Shown in pieces: positions 46,701 through 55,962 of a stretch of 64,000 nucleotides of DNA; positions within the stretch are counted from its first letter, which is position 1; each line of letters starts with the position of its first letter. Both the position numbers and the translations under genes were made by a program. The stretch is from contig NC_089285.1 in NCBI RefSeq assembly GCF_963678975.1, positions 7,922,694 through 7,986,693 of the forward strand, written 5' to 3'. The stretch comes from Dysidea avara. Its lineage: Eukaryota; Porifera; Demospongiae; Dictyoceratida; Dysideidae. The notes under the pieces are model-generated. The model saw nothing but the letters and a program-made list of their open reading frames with translations, made no database searches and was not told where the DNA came from.

Positions 46701-49700
46701 GAGAGTCACACCTACACCACACCTTGTACCCCCGCTTAATAGGCTTCTTTGGCATGTACTGTTTTAAGGATGAACGGCCCTTAAATTTCACCATTGCTTC
46801 ATCAACAGCATTTTCCCTATGTGGTACATACAAGGTCCGACATTTGTCCAAAACACTTCTGATGACTGGTCTCACTTTATGGGCTCTATCATGTCCTATC
46901 TCACCACGTGGAATTGCTTCATGGTTGTTATTGAAATGGAGTTCCCTCAAAATATTCTTAAACTGGGTTCTTGGAAACTTTTCTACAATATTAGGGGTAC
47001 CTAGATAGTAATTTGTAGACCAATAATTTTCTAATGCAGGTAAGGTATGTAGACCCATCATAATCATAGTTCCCAAAAATGATTGAAACTCAGGTACAGT
47101 CAAACTTTCCCATTCTTTATTGCGGTTCTCCCTAGTGGTAGCATAGCGGTTTGTCTCTATTACTATTTCCTCCATAAGGTCTAGGTCAAACATTTGCAAG
47201 AAAAAATCTAATGCTTTGGCTGACGCAGGTAGAGGTTTAGTTGGTCCAACAGTTTCAGTAAAGGGATGCTTTGGCGGAAAGTTAATAACAGTCGGTGTAT
47301 CCATACTGGGGCATCTAAGGGGCAAAGGTGCACGTCTTTTCTGTTTTGTCCCTGATGGCTGTACAGTGGGAGTAGTAGGGGTAGGACTGTCCAATGCACG
47401 GGAAGTAGAGCTATCAAAACTATTTCTCCCTCTTCCTGCTCTACCCCTTCCCCTTGGTACTCTTACTCTACTAGGGATCCTCACTCTAGCACCTCGGCCT
47501 CTTCCCCTCCCTCCTAGTCTTGGTTCTTGGTCTCGACAAATTGGTTCTTGACAACTTGGTCCCATGGCTCCCCGACCTCTTCCCTCCCTTCTCAGTGGTG
47601 CTCTCACTCCCCTTCCTCGTACAGATACTACACCACTGTTCGGATGTTCTAGTGTCACATTTCTATCAGGAGAAACAGATCTATGGGGAGAATCAGATCT
47701 CACAGGAGAATCTGATCTCTGTGGCCAATCAAATAAGTCTGGTGAAACTGATCTGGAAATTGCCCCAGGAGAAGCAGAGCCAGGCCTAGGGGAAACACAT
47801 CTATGGGGTCCAGGAAGAGAATCAAATTCAGGCCTAGGAGAAACAGACCTAGAGGTATCGTGAGAAGGCCTAGGAGAAAGAGAACGACGATGCAAGGGGG
47901 CCGCTACCAACCTCCTTTTCTTACGGGCTTGCAATGGTGTAGGGCTAACTAACCTATGTGCTGCAGTTGGCACAGTGGAGTTTCCATGCTTTCTATCCGC
48001 AATTTTATGGCACATTTCACCCCATTCTTCATCCGCCGATTCTCCGCCATCATCGAGATCATCATCATCATCGTCTTCGCCATCCCGCTCGCCTTCCACG
48101 TAGTTCTGGTAGTTGCTAGGGTCATCCTAGAGGAAGAAAAAGAGCAGCAGTAAACAGATAAGCTCGCTCGCTTTGCCAGACACAAAGCAACAATGGCGAA
48201 TTCTCTTTTATTTATGATCACGAGAAACTAAGTCGCATGGTAACAAAAACAGTCTAAATTCCTAGTCAGGAGTGATGGAAACAAACCTGATAGAGATCCA
48301 ACATGTCTGCTTGAAGTGTTGTGTCCTCTGGATAGTCTTCTCCTTCTTCCGAAGAATACCCATCCGATTCATTGTAATCAGAATCATCCAAAATTTGGTC
48401 CAAAGCGGTGGTAGGTTCCATAGCGAAAAGAAACTCGTACGACGATCTCTCTTATACCAAACAAAAGGTCTTTGTCTGCTGAACGGCGTGGTGCAGTCCG
48501 TTTACTCATAGGATACTTCATACGCGAGATACATGGCCTTAAACGCATGCGTGTGTTATGTCCAATATATTGGACTTTTGTCGATAACGTTTTTTTTCCC
48601 CATTAAATACGGTCCTCGAAGGGTTAATATTAATTAAGCCATTATTTAATCATAACTGAGCTGCAAAATTTAAGGTCAAGGAAACAATTATTACCCTACA
48701 ATTAGAGTTTCAAGGGACAGTAAAAACTTGCTGAAATACTTTTCTGAAGATTTCGACACCACTTAAGATAAATTAAAGTGTTACACACCTTAGAATATTT
48801 GGCTTCATTTACATTTGAAATGAAAATTTCTTTTGACATCAATACAATGGTTTGTAAAATGGAAACACATGCAGGTTGAACAGGCCAGGGGACACCCCTT
48901 AAAAAAGCACACACCGATGTAACAAATAGTCACTTACCAGTAATCTTCTTAATTCTTATCATTAGGCCTTAAGGAATGCAAGTTGAGTTTAGAGGTAGCT
49001 GTAGTAATGCTAAAAGATGAAATCATAGTAACTATTACTCTTAGAGGTGCTCATTGCATACTAGATGCTGGAGTAGTACTTTATGTGGTTTGCAATAAAA
49101 TATCAAACAAGCATTTCATCACTATAAGTGTTTACAACAAATGTTTCTTTGTCTGGCAAAAGAATTTAATGCAAAGTTGTCTTATAATAAAACAGAAAGA
49201 AAAGGTTTCTACTATGCTTGTGCATGTAGCTATACTAGTGGAGATTGGATACCTATACTCCTGCATGAATCAATCCCTGCATGTGCTATTGTGTAGGTAT
49301 ATATAAGATTGAAATAGAAATTACATCTCCACTATCATTACTAGGTGATCTCTCAATTATTTCTATTATATAAGCATTACTCTGATTAAAATTCCCAAAA
49401 AAATTATATTGTTTTTTTTTTTTTTTTTTTGTAGAATAATCATGGTCATGCACTTCCTCCAGTATGGGTGTTTGGGATGGTAGATACAAGTCAAGTTCCT
49501 GCCCTTGGCTACATGGAAATAGTGGACCAGAGGGATGCTGCAACACTCCTCCCCATCATCAGAGACCATGTACTTCCTGGAACCACCATATGGTCGGATA
49601 TGTGGGCCGCGTACAATGGAATAAGAGCCTTGCCTGGTGTAGCTGGTCATGACAGAGTAAACCACTCTATTCAGTTTGTAAATCCTGTTAGTGGAGCTCA

Positions 49701-49957
49701 TACGAACATGATTGAGTCTTATTGGCACAGGTACATTAATATAATATATATGTGTGTATATGTAGTGAAAAAAAATACATTGAAATGACATGTTTTATTG
49801 CTTGTATAGAGTGAAGTTGACAATAAACACAATGAATGGAGTGCGGAGAGAAAGCCTACCAAGCTACCTAGATGAATTCATGTGGAGGGAGAGATATGGC
49901 AAAGATGCACTTACAAACCTAATTGCACAAATTGCTCAGAAGCATCCATTGCCTTAA
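31724..49957 (+). CDS. ISXO2/Merlin-type transposase-like gene, four exons over 18.2 kb
   Basis: Exons are 31724-31862, 42339-42571, 49435-49730 and 49810-49957. All borders are GT-AG, phases match (1, 0, 2), and the joined frame gives 271 residues. Exon 1 encodes a zinc ribbon (CNQCGINM ... WRCPRCSSIKSIRSGSWFE). Exon 2 encodes a helical part (GKMLYMLYAWATKRSQSMAI) and the first catalytic Asp in QIDESVF. Exon 3 encodes VWVFGMVDTS, the second Asp in IWSDMWAAY, and AHTNMIESYWHR with the catalytic Glu. Exon 4 encodes EFMWRERYG and ends KHPLP. This is the layout of IS1595/ISXO2 and Merlin transposases, of usual length. No terminal repeats were found around it. Its introns are loaded with younger transposons. 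An old domesticated host gene is the preferred reading; an old Merlin copy is the alternative. Confidence 0.82.
31944..32370. mobile_element. Long variant of the TGACCGG element with a GGTATACACT minisatellite
   Basis: The element starts TGACCGGATTTGCAAAAAGG. It carries the block GATATAGGACCAAGTGCCCT at about 32073, then 'gcagggtatacaggtatac'. It ends in about fifteen copies of a roughly 10-base unit (ggtatacact and variants, 32190-32355). A related, inverted copy with the same block order lies at 41640-41930. Confidence 0.72.
32560..32670. repeat. Left arm of an inverted repeat flanking the CACTG element
   Basis: The stretch 'gggatcatagtaataaaaa' through 'catttaatccc' has its inverse at 36700-36815 with about 85-90 percent match by eye. 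The CACTG element therefore sits between the arms of an older hairpin or TIR element. Confidence 0.7.
32754..34728. mobile_element. Nested TA-flanked TIR transposon, decayed, IS630/Tc1-like
   Basis: The ends GTACGTTCGCGTTGAGCTGA and their inverse at 34728 are flanked by TA. A minus-strand frame from 34596 reads SQTKYLLMKLWEYFKQEVKK...ITERISKATG, a helix-turn-helix-like start seen in IS630/Tc1-type transposases. A VDTDSFNPDTIRQ block follows near 34230. Downstream frames (for example 33697-33339) are fragmentary. The superfamily call rests on TA flanks and this N-terminus only. Confidence 0.55.
35010..36190 (+). other. Exon-like blocks with splice signals inside the non-autonomous element
   Basis: Several open blocks are bounded by good splice motifs. 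About 35020-35096 (NQDIVKETESKKTGGRIVTQ) has an acceptor TTTTACAG and donor GTATGT. An ATG block at 35620-35690 has donor GTAAGT. About 35899-35946 (HGCLNVTENIEFLQHP) has an acceptor and GTAAGT. A block from 36005 starts VPQEISEQIDKQNDELAPG. Phases do not all fit, so a single intact gene is not supported. Captured host-gene fragments, as known from CACTA elements elsewhere, are one explanation. Confidence 0.35.
36700..36815. repeat. Right arm of the inverted repeat flanking the CACTG element
   Basis: It is the inverse of 32560-32670 (see there). Between the CACTG terminus and this arm is a short unique stretch (36656-36695). Confidence 0.7.
37102..37306 (+). other. Isolated coding-looking exon of unknown gene
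   Basis: An open block of about 68 codons lies between an acceptor (ttctgccacag) and a donor (GTGCATAA). It begins KVQDFDTQLDKEAIDTF and ends SFTKYCLPCQR. The composition looks like a real protein with two Cys near the end. No family was recognised. It could belong to a captured or broken host gene in this intron. Confidence 0.35.
37600..38135 (-). mobile_element. LINE 3' fragment (CR1/L2-type)
   Basis: The minus-strand frame near 38130-37830 reads IYVRPILDFTCSVWSPYHHP, EMVQRRAAGFV and LQHLQWEPLRDRRN, and ends near GCLRLTNSITRGH. This is the same C-terminal region as in the LINE at 10520 but clearly diverged. Reverse transcriptase and endonuclease are absent, so this is a 5'-truncated copy. 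It sits in intron 1 of the ISXO2-like gene. Confidence 0.8.
38320..38435. repeat. Two tandem copies of a 58-bp unit
   Basis: 'gtacaccatgttgggttttt' and 'gtacaccgtgttgggttttt', each followed by 'tgc.tgggygc' and 'ctccctgtagta', lie 58 bases apart. Confidence 0.65.
38852..41264. mobile_element. Long foldback element with about 740-bp arms
   Basis: The ends are TAGAGCAGCTCAGGTATTTC and its inverse. The outer arms 38852-39265 and 40850-41264 match. The inner arms 39265-39595 and 39680-40010 also match. Read together, one left arm of about 740 bases pairs with a right arm that is interrupted by a unique 840-base segment (40011-40849). The interior has no supported coding frame. No clear target duplication beyond TA was seen. 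Confidence 0.8.
41640..41930. mobile_element. Inverted long variant of the TGACCGG element
   Basis: Read on the minus strand from 41930 it has a TGACCAGATTTGTGAAAAGG end, the GATATAGGACCAAGTGCCCT block, 'ccagggtatac', then a short array of GTATAC-containing 10-base units (41640-41735). Block order matches the plus-strand copy at 31944-32370. Confidence 0.72.
42572..43767. other. Intron 2 of the ISXO2-like gene, upstream of piggyBac
   Basis: About 1.2 kb of AT-rich intron sequence begins at the GTATGC donor. Nothing else was recognised. Confidence 0.5.
44650..45415. repeat. Minisatellite of about 55-65-bp units inside piggyBac
   Basis: 'cacatccatgatccacgtag' followed by 'agtggtaygacagataa' and 'aaataacacacac' recurs about seven times from 45080 to 45415. 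An upstream larger unit ('caccttgtggtgctcatgtg', 44780 and 44980) occurs twice about 200 bases apart. A C/T-rich tract (45450-45625) follows. Confidence 0.75.
45664..45774 (-). pseudogene. piggyBac C-terminal cysteine-rich domain beyond an in-frame stop
   Basis: Immediately after the TGA the same frame reads RCKVC, then about thirteen residues, CEECGVPLCIYPCYGVFH and a TAG at 45664. This is the C..C, C..C, C...C, FH pattern of the piggyBac cysteine-rich domain that binds the terminal repeats. The stop would be CGA-to-TGA, a single transition. In this copy the domain is lost unless the stop is read through. Confidence 0.8.
45775..48421 (-). CDS. piggyBac transposase (two exons)
   Basis: Exon 1 (48421-48287, start MEPTTALDQILDDSD) joins exon 2 (48126-45775) in phase at a GTTTGT donor and CTCTAG acceptor, giving about 828 residues. 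The acidic N-terminus is followed by SVSPRP/SDSP repeats and an RGRG-rich stretch. The DDE_Tnp_1_7 core follows: FLQMFDLDLMEEIVIETNRY, NYWSTNYYLGTP, VDEAMVKFKGRSSLKQYMP, KVWCRCDSHNGFTCDFQVY, YHIYCDNFFT and YNKYMGGVDMAD. The catalytic aspartates in VDEAM, YCDNFF and GGVDMAD are visible. The frame ends at TGA (45775-45777), and a cysteine-rich domain lies in frame just beyond it. The in-frame GTG at 48099 is not the start. Confidence 0.92.
49411..49434 (+). other. Long T-tract acceptor of ISXO2-like exon 3
   Basis: About 20 T residues followed by GTAG form the polypyrimidine tract and acceptor directly before AATAATCATGG of exon 3. Confidence 0.6.
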
Positions 49958-50371
49958 TTTTTGTTTAATTGAACTAGTGTCAATATTAAGAGTACATGGT
50001 TCACATAAAACATGGCTTATGTGTATTCTCCAGGTTTGAACACATACAATTTTAATAGTACTAACTCTCAATGATTTTACTGAAACTTTTACTCATAATT
50101 ACTGTACCATGCATATTACTCATGCAAAGTTTACAAACTCTGATCAATTACCTCATTTTTGAGCATGTGTAGATGCATTGCTTCTAGAGAATTCCAAGTT
50201 TACAATATTGCAAAGACACATTAATGTAATAATGATTAGGTAAATTACAGTTCTCAGCAACACTGATTTCTGCAAACCATTGATGCAAGGACTTACGGCA
50301 ATACTGAAATACTAAATGCATCCTGCCCTATTGTTGGTGGGCACGTGAAGTTGTGAACAACTGGAGGATTA

Positions 50372-50531
50372 CAGTTAAACCTGTTAAATAGGACACTTGA
50401 AAGGAAGGACATCTGCATAATCTGGACCCTTGGTAATGGTCCCAAGGTATCCTAATTTACTGATCTGAAAAATCAGGACACCTCGATAAGCAGAACACTT
50501 TTGGTTGGTCCTTAATACACAGGTTTCACTG
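50372..50531. mobile_element. pogo/Tigger-like MITE, 160 bp
   Basis: CAGTTAAACCTGTTAAATAG at the left and its inverse (...TTAATACACAGGTTTCACTG) at the right are flanked by TA. CAGTtraACC ends with inner GGACAC blocks are typical of pogo/Tigger-type non-autonomous elements. It has no coding capacity. Confidence 0.68.
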
Positions 50532-51372
50532 TAACCTATATTGTAGAATGAGGGGTTGGTGGAGAGAAGAGTTTAGCAACATGTTTTAGTTCATAAATTC
50601 TTTACCATAAAATTATCAAATATTAGTAGCTCTAATTAGCCAAGGCCTTGAAGAAATTTTAGTTACAATTTTAATGAAGTATGACCCAATTTTAAAAATC
50701 CTTGTTATCAATTTTTTTTTGAAATGATGCATTTAGTGTCCATCCATCTTGTGCTAAAATTTTGTTATCTAAAAGTTTATGATTGTAACTTTATAGCAAT
50801 GCATGAGTTCTGTGTTTATCTTGAGTAGTTTATCCTGGTACTTAATAATGGGATGGGCATTCCAAATGCATGGGAGTCAGTCAAAATAGAGGAATTGTTG
50901 CTTTATTCCCTGTTGTGGGACCAGTGACAAATTCTAATGTCAAATCCTTCATGTTGGCTATAGCGCCTTTAATAAAGAACATTACTTACATCCTTTGTAT
51001 AAATATGCAGTAGTGGTAACACGTGGAGTGTGGTAAGATGATGGGAGATGTGGCTTCCAGACAACTGAGCAGCAGAAACACTTAAGTAAGGTATGTAATT
51101 TTACCTTGGAATTGATGATGTAAAGATATCCTTAATATCCCAAGTACCATGATAAGATTTTACTTATTTATTAAGGTTTTTCAGTGCAGATGCTGAAGGT
51201 CTGCAGGATACCTAGTCCTACAGCTAAGATGCTATGCTTGAAAAGTTGCAGGAAAAAATCCACACTATAGAACCTATATATGTAGACAGCTGTAGTCATC
51301 TGATTTATGTTCTATATAGTGGTTACAAAAGTCTGCAAGGCATCAATATGTTTCCCCCCCGCTAATTTAATA
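50532..51372. other. Intergenic stretch, no gene recognised
   Basis: AT-rich with no supported frame. At 51190-51260 it contains a repeat ('gaaggtctgcagga', 'cctacagctaag', 'gcttgaaaagttgcag') that reappears at 53838-54100 on the other side of the hAT element. Confidence 0.5.
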
Positions 51373-51380
51373 TAATTATT

Positions 51381-53750
51381 TAGAGCTGTGAACCGGTTTT
51401 AAAAAAACCGATTACTGACCGGTTAATAAAAATATTACAGTTAATCAGTTAGTGAAATAGTTTAACCGGTTTTTCTTTGGTGCACGTGCATGGTATTTAG
51501 GCAGAAGTAAAATGGCGGTGGACCACTCAAACCATAGCAGTGCAGCAGCACTGGACTTAGCTGTTTACTCTTCCCGACAAAAGTCAGCAGTGTGGAAATA
51601 TTTCGGTGTTGAAAAGAACAGGAGTGGGGCTGCTGAGAGAGATAAGCGTGTTACCTGTAAACTCTGTGCTCAGAAAGTTGCTCACGGTGGCGGCACGACA
51701 AACTTGAAGAACCATTTACGAACTAACCACAGAAAAGAGTACGACGAGTTATATGAAAGTGATTTAAATCTCTCTACAACCATGGATAGTTTCGTTCAAT
51801 CGTCAGGTGTGAAAAGGTTACCACAGAATTCGGCTCGAGCACTAGAACTTAACAATGCTGTTGTGGAGTTTATTTTGAGAGATTTGAGACCGGTGAGTGT
51901 TGTTGACGGGGCTGGGTTTTTAAACCTTATGGATGTAGCGGAGCCTCGCTTCGTCGTCCCATGTAGAAGAACTGTAATGAATCATATTGACCGGAAGTAC
52001 TGTGAAATGAAGCGTGCAGTACGAGGATCATTAAGTGGACAACAGTGCGTTACACTTACCACTGACATGTGGACGTCAAGGGCTGGTGATGGCTACTTTT
52101 CACTCACAGTGCATTATGTTACTGAGGAGTTTGAAATGGTCAGTAATCAGCTACAGTGCCAACATTTACCTGGTGAACATGACCACACCCACATTAGTGA
52201 AGCAATCACTGCTGCACTGTCTGAGTGGTGCATCCAACTGGATGAAGATGTTGTAGCTTTTGTAACAGATAATGGCAGTAACATTAAGAAGTCCTTGAAA
52301 GATGACCTCAAGATACTTAACTTACCTTGTTCTGGCCACACATTGAACTTGTCTGTGCAAAGAGCTTTTGCTTTACCAGAAGTGCACACAGCTGTAGCCA
52401 GAGCTAGAAAGGTAGTAGAGCATTTTAACAAATCTCGTCTTGATTTTGAGAAATTGGGAGAAAAGCAACAGCTATTAGGCTTACCTCATCACAAGTTAAT
52501 TCAGGCAGTTCCGCATCGATGGAATTCAGTTTATGACATGATTGAAAGGTTATGTGAGCAACAAGCTGCTGTTGCTGCTGTGCTTCATAACCACAGAGAC
52601 TTATTACATTTGGAACACTCCCCTACAGAATGGAGGCTACTGGAAGATTTGTGCAAACTTTTAGAACCATTTAAGGATGCTACTGTTTACCTTAGCGCTA
52701 GCAGGTACCCTACCTTATCTGTTCTACGGCCTATTCTGGATAAAATACGGAAGAATTTGGAGGAAGGTGGAGACTCTCCAGTAATTTCCAGAGTGAAAAG
52801 AGCTATCAATGATGACTTGAAAACCAGGTACCAAGACAATGAAATCTGTGAGTTGATGAATAAAGCATCCCTCCTTGACCCTCGTTTAAAGTCATTAATA
52901 CATTTAACTGAAGTGGAACAGACCAATACAATCGACTGTCTGGTCAATGAAATTGTAAGTACATTTTCTCCACCAGCTCCAACTTCTGATGGCAGTGAAG
53001 AACCTGAACTCATGGTATTAGATGAACATAAACAACCACCAGATGGTGATCATAGTAGTGGTGAGCCAGTGAGAAAGAAGTGCATGCTTGAAAAATTATT
53101 GGGAACCTCCTTTTCTGAAAACACAGACACCTCTGTGACAGTTTCCTACAATGAACTGGTGATAGCCGAGTTAAGCCGTTACAAATCTGAACCAATATTG
53201 GAATTGAAAGGGAAGCCACTGGAGTGGTGGAAGGATCATCAACACTCTTATCCAAACTTATCATGCATGGCAAAAAAATATTTAGGGATAGTGGCAACAT
53301 CAGTTCCTTCTGAAAGACTCTTTAGTACGGCAGGTAATGTTGTGACAGCGAAGAGGTGTGCTTTAGAACCAGAGAATGTGGAGAAGTTGGTTTTCTTACA
53401 TGATAACCTACCACCAGTGAAGTTGCCTTATCAGCGACTAAAGTGACAGTCAGTTAGATTAGTAGATATGACATTGAGTAGTACTGTAAAACAGTTGTAA
53501 GTCAGTATTTCACTTTTTTGTAAAAAAAATTTACAAACATAATGAAACATTATCATAAAACTTGATTCCATAATGCCGAGGGTGGTCTTGACAACACCTG
53601 TAAAGCATGTATTGATTAGTAAAGGCTTTATGTATATATTCTAAATTATATTTGTATTACACCACTACACAGAAACCAGTTAACCGGTAACTGCCAGTTA
53701 TTGGTAGCCAGTTAACCAGTTTTGAATTTGTTATCAGGTTCACAGCTCTA
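51381..53750 (+). mobile_element. hAT element, 2,370 bp, apparently complete, with 8-bp duplication
   Basis: The ends are TAGAGCTGTGAACC and GGTTCACAGCTCTA. The 8-base target duplication TAATTATT at 51373-51380 and 53751-53758 is perfect. CCGGTT motifs repeat in the subterminal regions. A single uninterrupted transposase frame fills the interior. Perfect flanks and an open frame suggest a recent insertion that may still be mobile. Confidence 0.95.
51512..53446 (+). CDS. hAT transposase with BED zinc finger (ZBED-like), 644 aa
   Basis: Single exon from ATG 51512. A BED finger lies at about residues 28-75 (VWKYFGV, CKLCAQKV, HLRTNH). Then come the RNase H-like core blocks TLTTDMWTSRAGDGYFSLT (first catalytic Asp), FVTDNGSNIKKSL (second Asp), LPCSGHTLNLSVQRA and the W of VPHRWNSVYDMI. 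The C-terminal dimerisation block reads LEWWKDHQHSYPNLSCMAKK, YLGIVATSVPSERLFSTAGN. The catalytic Glu is expected in the SERLFSTAG region. Length and order match ZBED1-like hAT-Ac transposases. The frame has no break. Confidence 0.93.
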   Translation: MAVDHSNHSSAAALDLAVYSSRQKSAVWKYFGVEKNRSGAAERDKRVTCKLCAQKVAHGGGTTNLKNHLRTNHRKEYDELYESDLNLSTTMDSFVQSSGVKRLPQNSARALELNNAVVEFILRDLRPVSVVDGAGFLNLMDVAEPRFVVPCRRTVMNHIDRKYCEMKRAVRGSLSGQQCVTLTTDMWTSRAGDGYFSLTVHYVTEEFEMVSNQLQCQHLPGEHDHTHISEAITAALSEWCIQLDEDVVAFVTDNGSNIKKSLKDDLKILNLPCSGHTLNLSVQRAFALPEVHTAVARARKVVEHFNKSRLDFEKLGEKQQLLGLPHHKLIQAVPHRWNSVYDMIERLCEQQAAVAAVLHNHRDLLHLEHSPTEWRLLEDLCKLLEPFKDATVYLSASRYPTLSVLRPILDKIRKNLEEGGDSPVISRVKRAINDDLKTRYQDNEICELMNKASLLDPRLKSLIHLTEVEQTNTIDCLVNEIVSTFSPPAPTSDGSEEPELMVLDEHKQPPDGDHSSGEPVRKKCMLEKLLGTSFSENTDTSVTVSYNELVIAELSRYKSEPILELKGKPLEWWKDHQHSYPNLSCMAKKYLGIVATSVPSERLFSTAGNVVTAKRCALEPENVEKLVFLHDNLPPVKLPYQRLK

Positions 53751-53758
53751 TAATTATT

Positions 53759-55958
53759 TGCATCCACAGAAAACCTGGAGAGTGACTTATTAATATCTTA
53801 CAGTACTACCCTGTACTTGTGGGCATTTGTTAGGGCTTTACAGCACACATGTTGAAGGTCTGGAGTACACCTTACCATATACAGCCTGTTTAAAGATGTT
53901 AAGTGATGATGATGTAAGTGTAGTTGGTATCCCATGATAAGTCAGTCACGTGACAAAATAATGCCTAGTGGGTATTGACACTGGAAATTTGCCGATATAT
54001 TTATTACGGCTTTACAGCACAGGTCTGTAGGACACCTGGTCCTACAGCCTGTTTAAAGATGTTGAGGACAGTATGTTTGAAAAGTTGCAGAAAAGAGAAA
54101 CAATCCAGCTTCAAGCTGCAGTAAGCTGTTGACAGATTTAAGATTAGATACTGGGCAGTCCGCTGATCAGCTGGTTTTCCCAGGGGGTGAAAAGCCCCAA
54201 ATGGTACAACACATAAAGCTAACTAATAATTGCAACAATTAAATTCATTCACATCTCTTGATTCTATAATATTTATTGGCAAATTATAATTGATATAGCA
54301 TGTGACATTGTCCTTCTGAAAGAGAGTAGAAAGATTCTTTTATATACTAAGCAAAAGATTCTAATTTGTGCTCCAAAAATTATAGTCGATGAAGTTATGT
54401 AGCAGTGACAAGGCCGGAGGAGACGGTCCGGTTGGTCAGGCCTGAGCCGGACCAATAATCTGGAGTTAAACCAACTAGCTGACCAGCTCGAACTACATTA
54501 CTCTCATGCAATCTTTGGACGATCACATCTACATGTAGCTACGTACACTTTACAGATGTTATTGAAAATGCATGATACGAGTAGTTACCTAGTTTCTCAG
54601 CACAGAACTACACGTATAGTACCTCCAATTACCTTACAGTACAACATAGCATTCGTATGGTTTTGTACAGAAATGATTGTGGGTTCTACGTACAGTATCA
54701 CGTGTGCTGACAGTTGGTGGCATTAATCACATGTAAGGCAGGTGACTTCTTTGATTCTAAACCAGCACACTTATATCACAATTCAATCTTCATAATCATT
54801 AGCATTCCTTGGCTTGTCTCTCTTGGCTTCTTTTACTGGGCGAAGGGCTGGCAGTGACAAACCAGATGACTCATTCCGCGGCAAGGTACACCCATACATT
54901 ATATGGTGGCCAACTGGATGAGATGTTGAGTAAATCACTCCTCTTCAACTACCCACTCGTCCTGTCGAGATACTGAGCAAACTCTCAGTCTCACCCACAT
55001 CGCGCCATTTTCGAATACTGATTGGTCTCGTGACTGTCCGCCAGTATAGCTATTTACGTGATGATCCATTCACTTCATACAAACCAGTATAGTAGTATAC
55101 AGTATTTTTGTAGCTGTGTAGCTTTTTATTGTAGCTGTGTGAATTCACTGTATAGTAATTATATCCTAGCTAAAGGGGGCCATACTGCATGGGTTCCCTG
55201 TGAAATTTGGGGGGAAAGTTGCAAGTTGCTAGCTAGTTTTTACTTTAAAATTTAGCATCAATTTTAAATTAAGGCATTTTCAAGCCTTTAAATTGCAAAA
55301 ATTCTGCAGCTCCTTGGGGGTTGCACCCCCAGACCCCCTTTGAACTTCTAATAGCTATAACTAAATGAACCATACAGCAAGTTTCATGCTGTGTCCCCTG
55401 TATGTCAGGTCTACAATTATACATACTATAAAAAGTCTGAAGAACAACAGATAGGCTTGAGCATATTTATATAATTAGCTAGCTAGCAGTGAAATATAAC
55501 TAAATTGCATATCTGATTCAAAAATTTCCTGTAGGGGCATGCCCCCAGACCCTCCTAGAATGCCCGTGCTTCACACTTCGCAGAATGTGCTTCGCACATT
55601 GTGCAACAGCTCCTCTCTCATTGGCATGTATATAGTAGCAATTTCAACATTACTAGTCAACGGCCTGACCAACTCAATTTTCCCTCCTCTGGCCCTGTGT
55701 GATAAAATAATTTTGAGACATTTGGTATCATCTGCTAAGAGAATATGCTTATAAGAAACACTAAAGTTGTACTACCAGTACTTTTAGTTTAGGCATAGCA
55801 ACACTGGTGCAGAGTGGTAATATGCATGCATGCTTGTGCTATTACTAATCAGTGTTATACAAATCATTAGAATGTTACAATGTACTATGTTATTGCATCA
55901 AAGCAATTGCTGAATATCAAATGGGACACCGATTAATATTCATATCGAAATAGAGGCA
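53759..55958. other. Intergenic repeat-rich stretch without a supported gene
   Basis: Two copies of a 'cagcacacatgttgaaggtct'-type repeat with 'acagcctgtttaaagatgtt' lie at about 53838-53905 and 54010-54065. A GC-rich segment (54410-54480) and two G-run/CCCCCAGACCC motifs (about 55310 and 55545) are typical of dispersed repeats. Small frames are not convincing. Confidence 0.45.
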
Positions 55959-55962
55959 TTAA

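Larger units (their letters stand above)
43772..48623. mobile_element. piggyBac element, 4,852 bp, TTAA target site
   Basis: The ends CCCTTCGAGGACC and GGTCCTCGAAGGG are flanked by TTAA at 43768-43771 and 48624-48627. Inner copies of GTCCAATATATTGGAC lie about 20-60 bases from each end. A minus-strand transposase gene fills the right half. The left half holds a minisatellite and a C-rich tract. The insertion lies inside intron 2 of the ISXO2-like gene. Both ends are well kept, which suggests a fairly young insertion. Confidence 0.93.

Noticed and set aside
46310-47863. Plus-strand frames opposite piggyBac, including an ETDLWGESD-type repeat frame
   Set aside because: These are shadows of the SVSPRP/SDSP-coding repeats of the piggyBac transposase.
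49286-49791. Minus-strand frames over ISXO2-like exon 3
   Set aside because: They are antisense to a catalytic exon with DDE motifs and clear splice sites.
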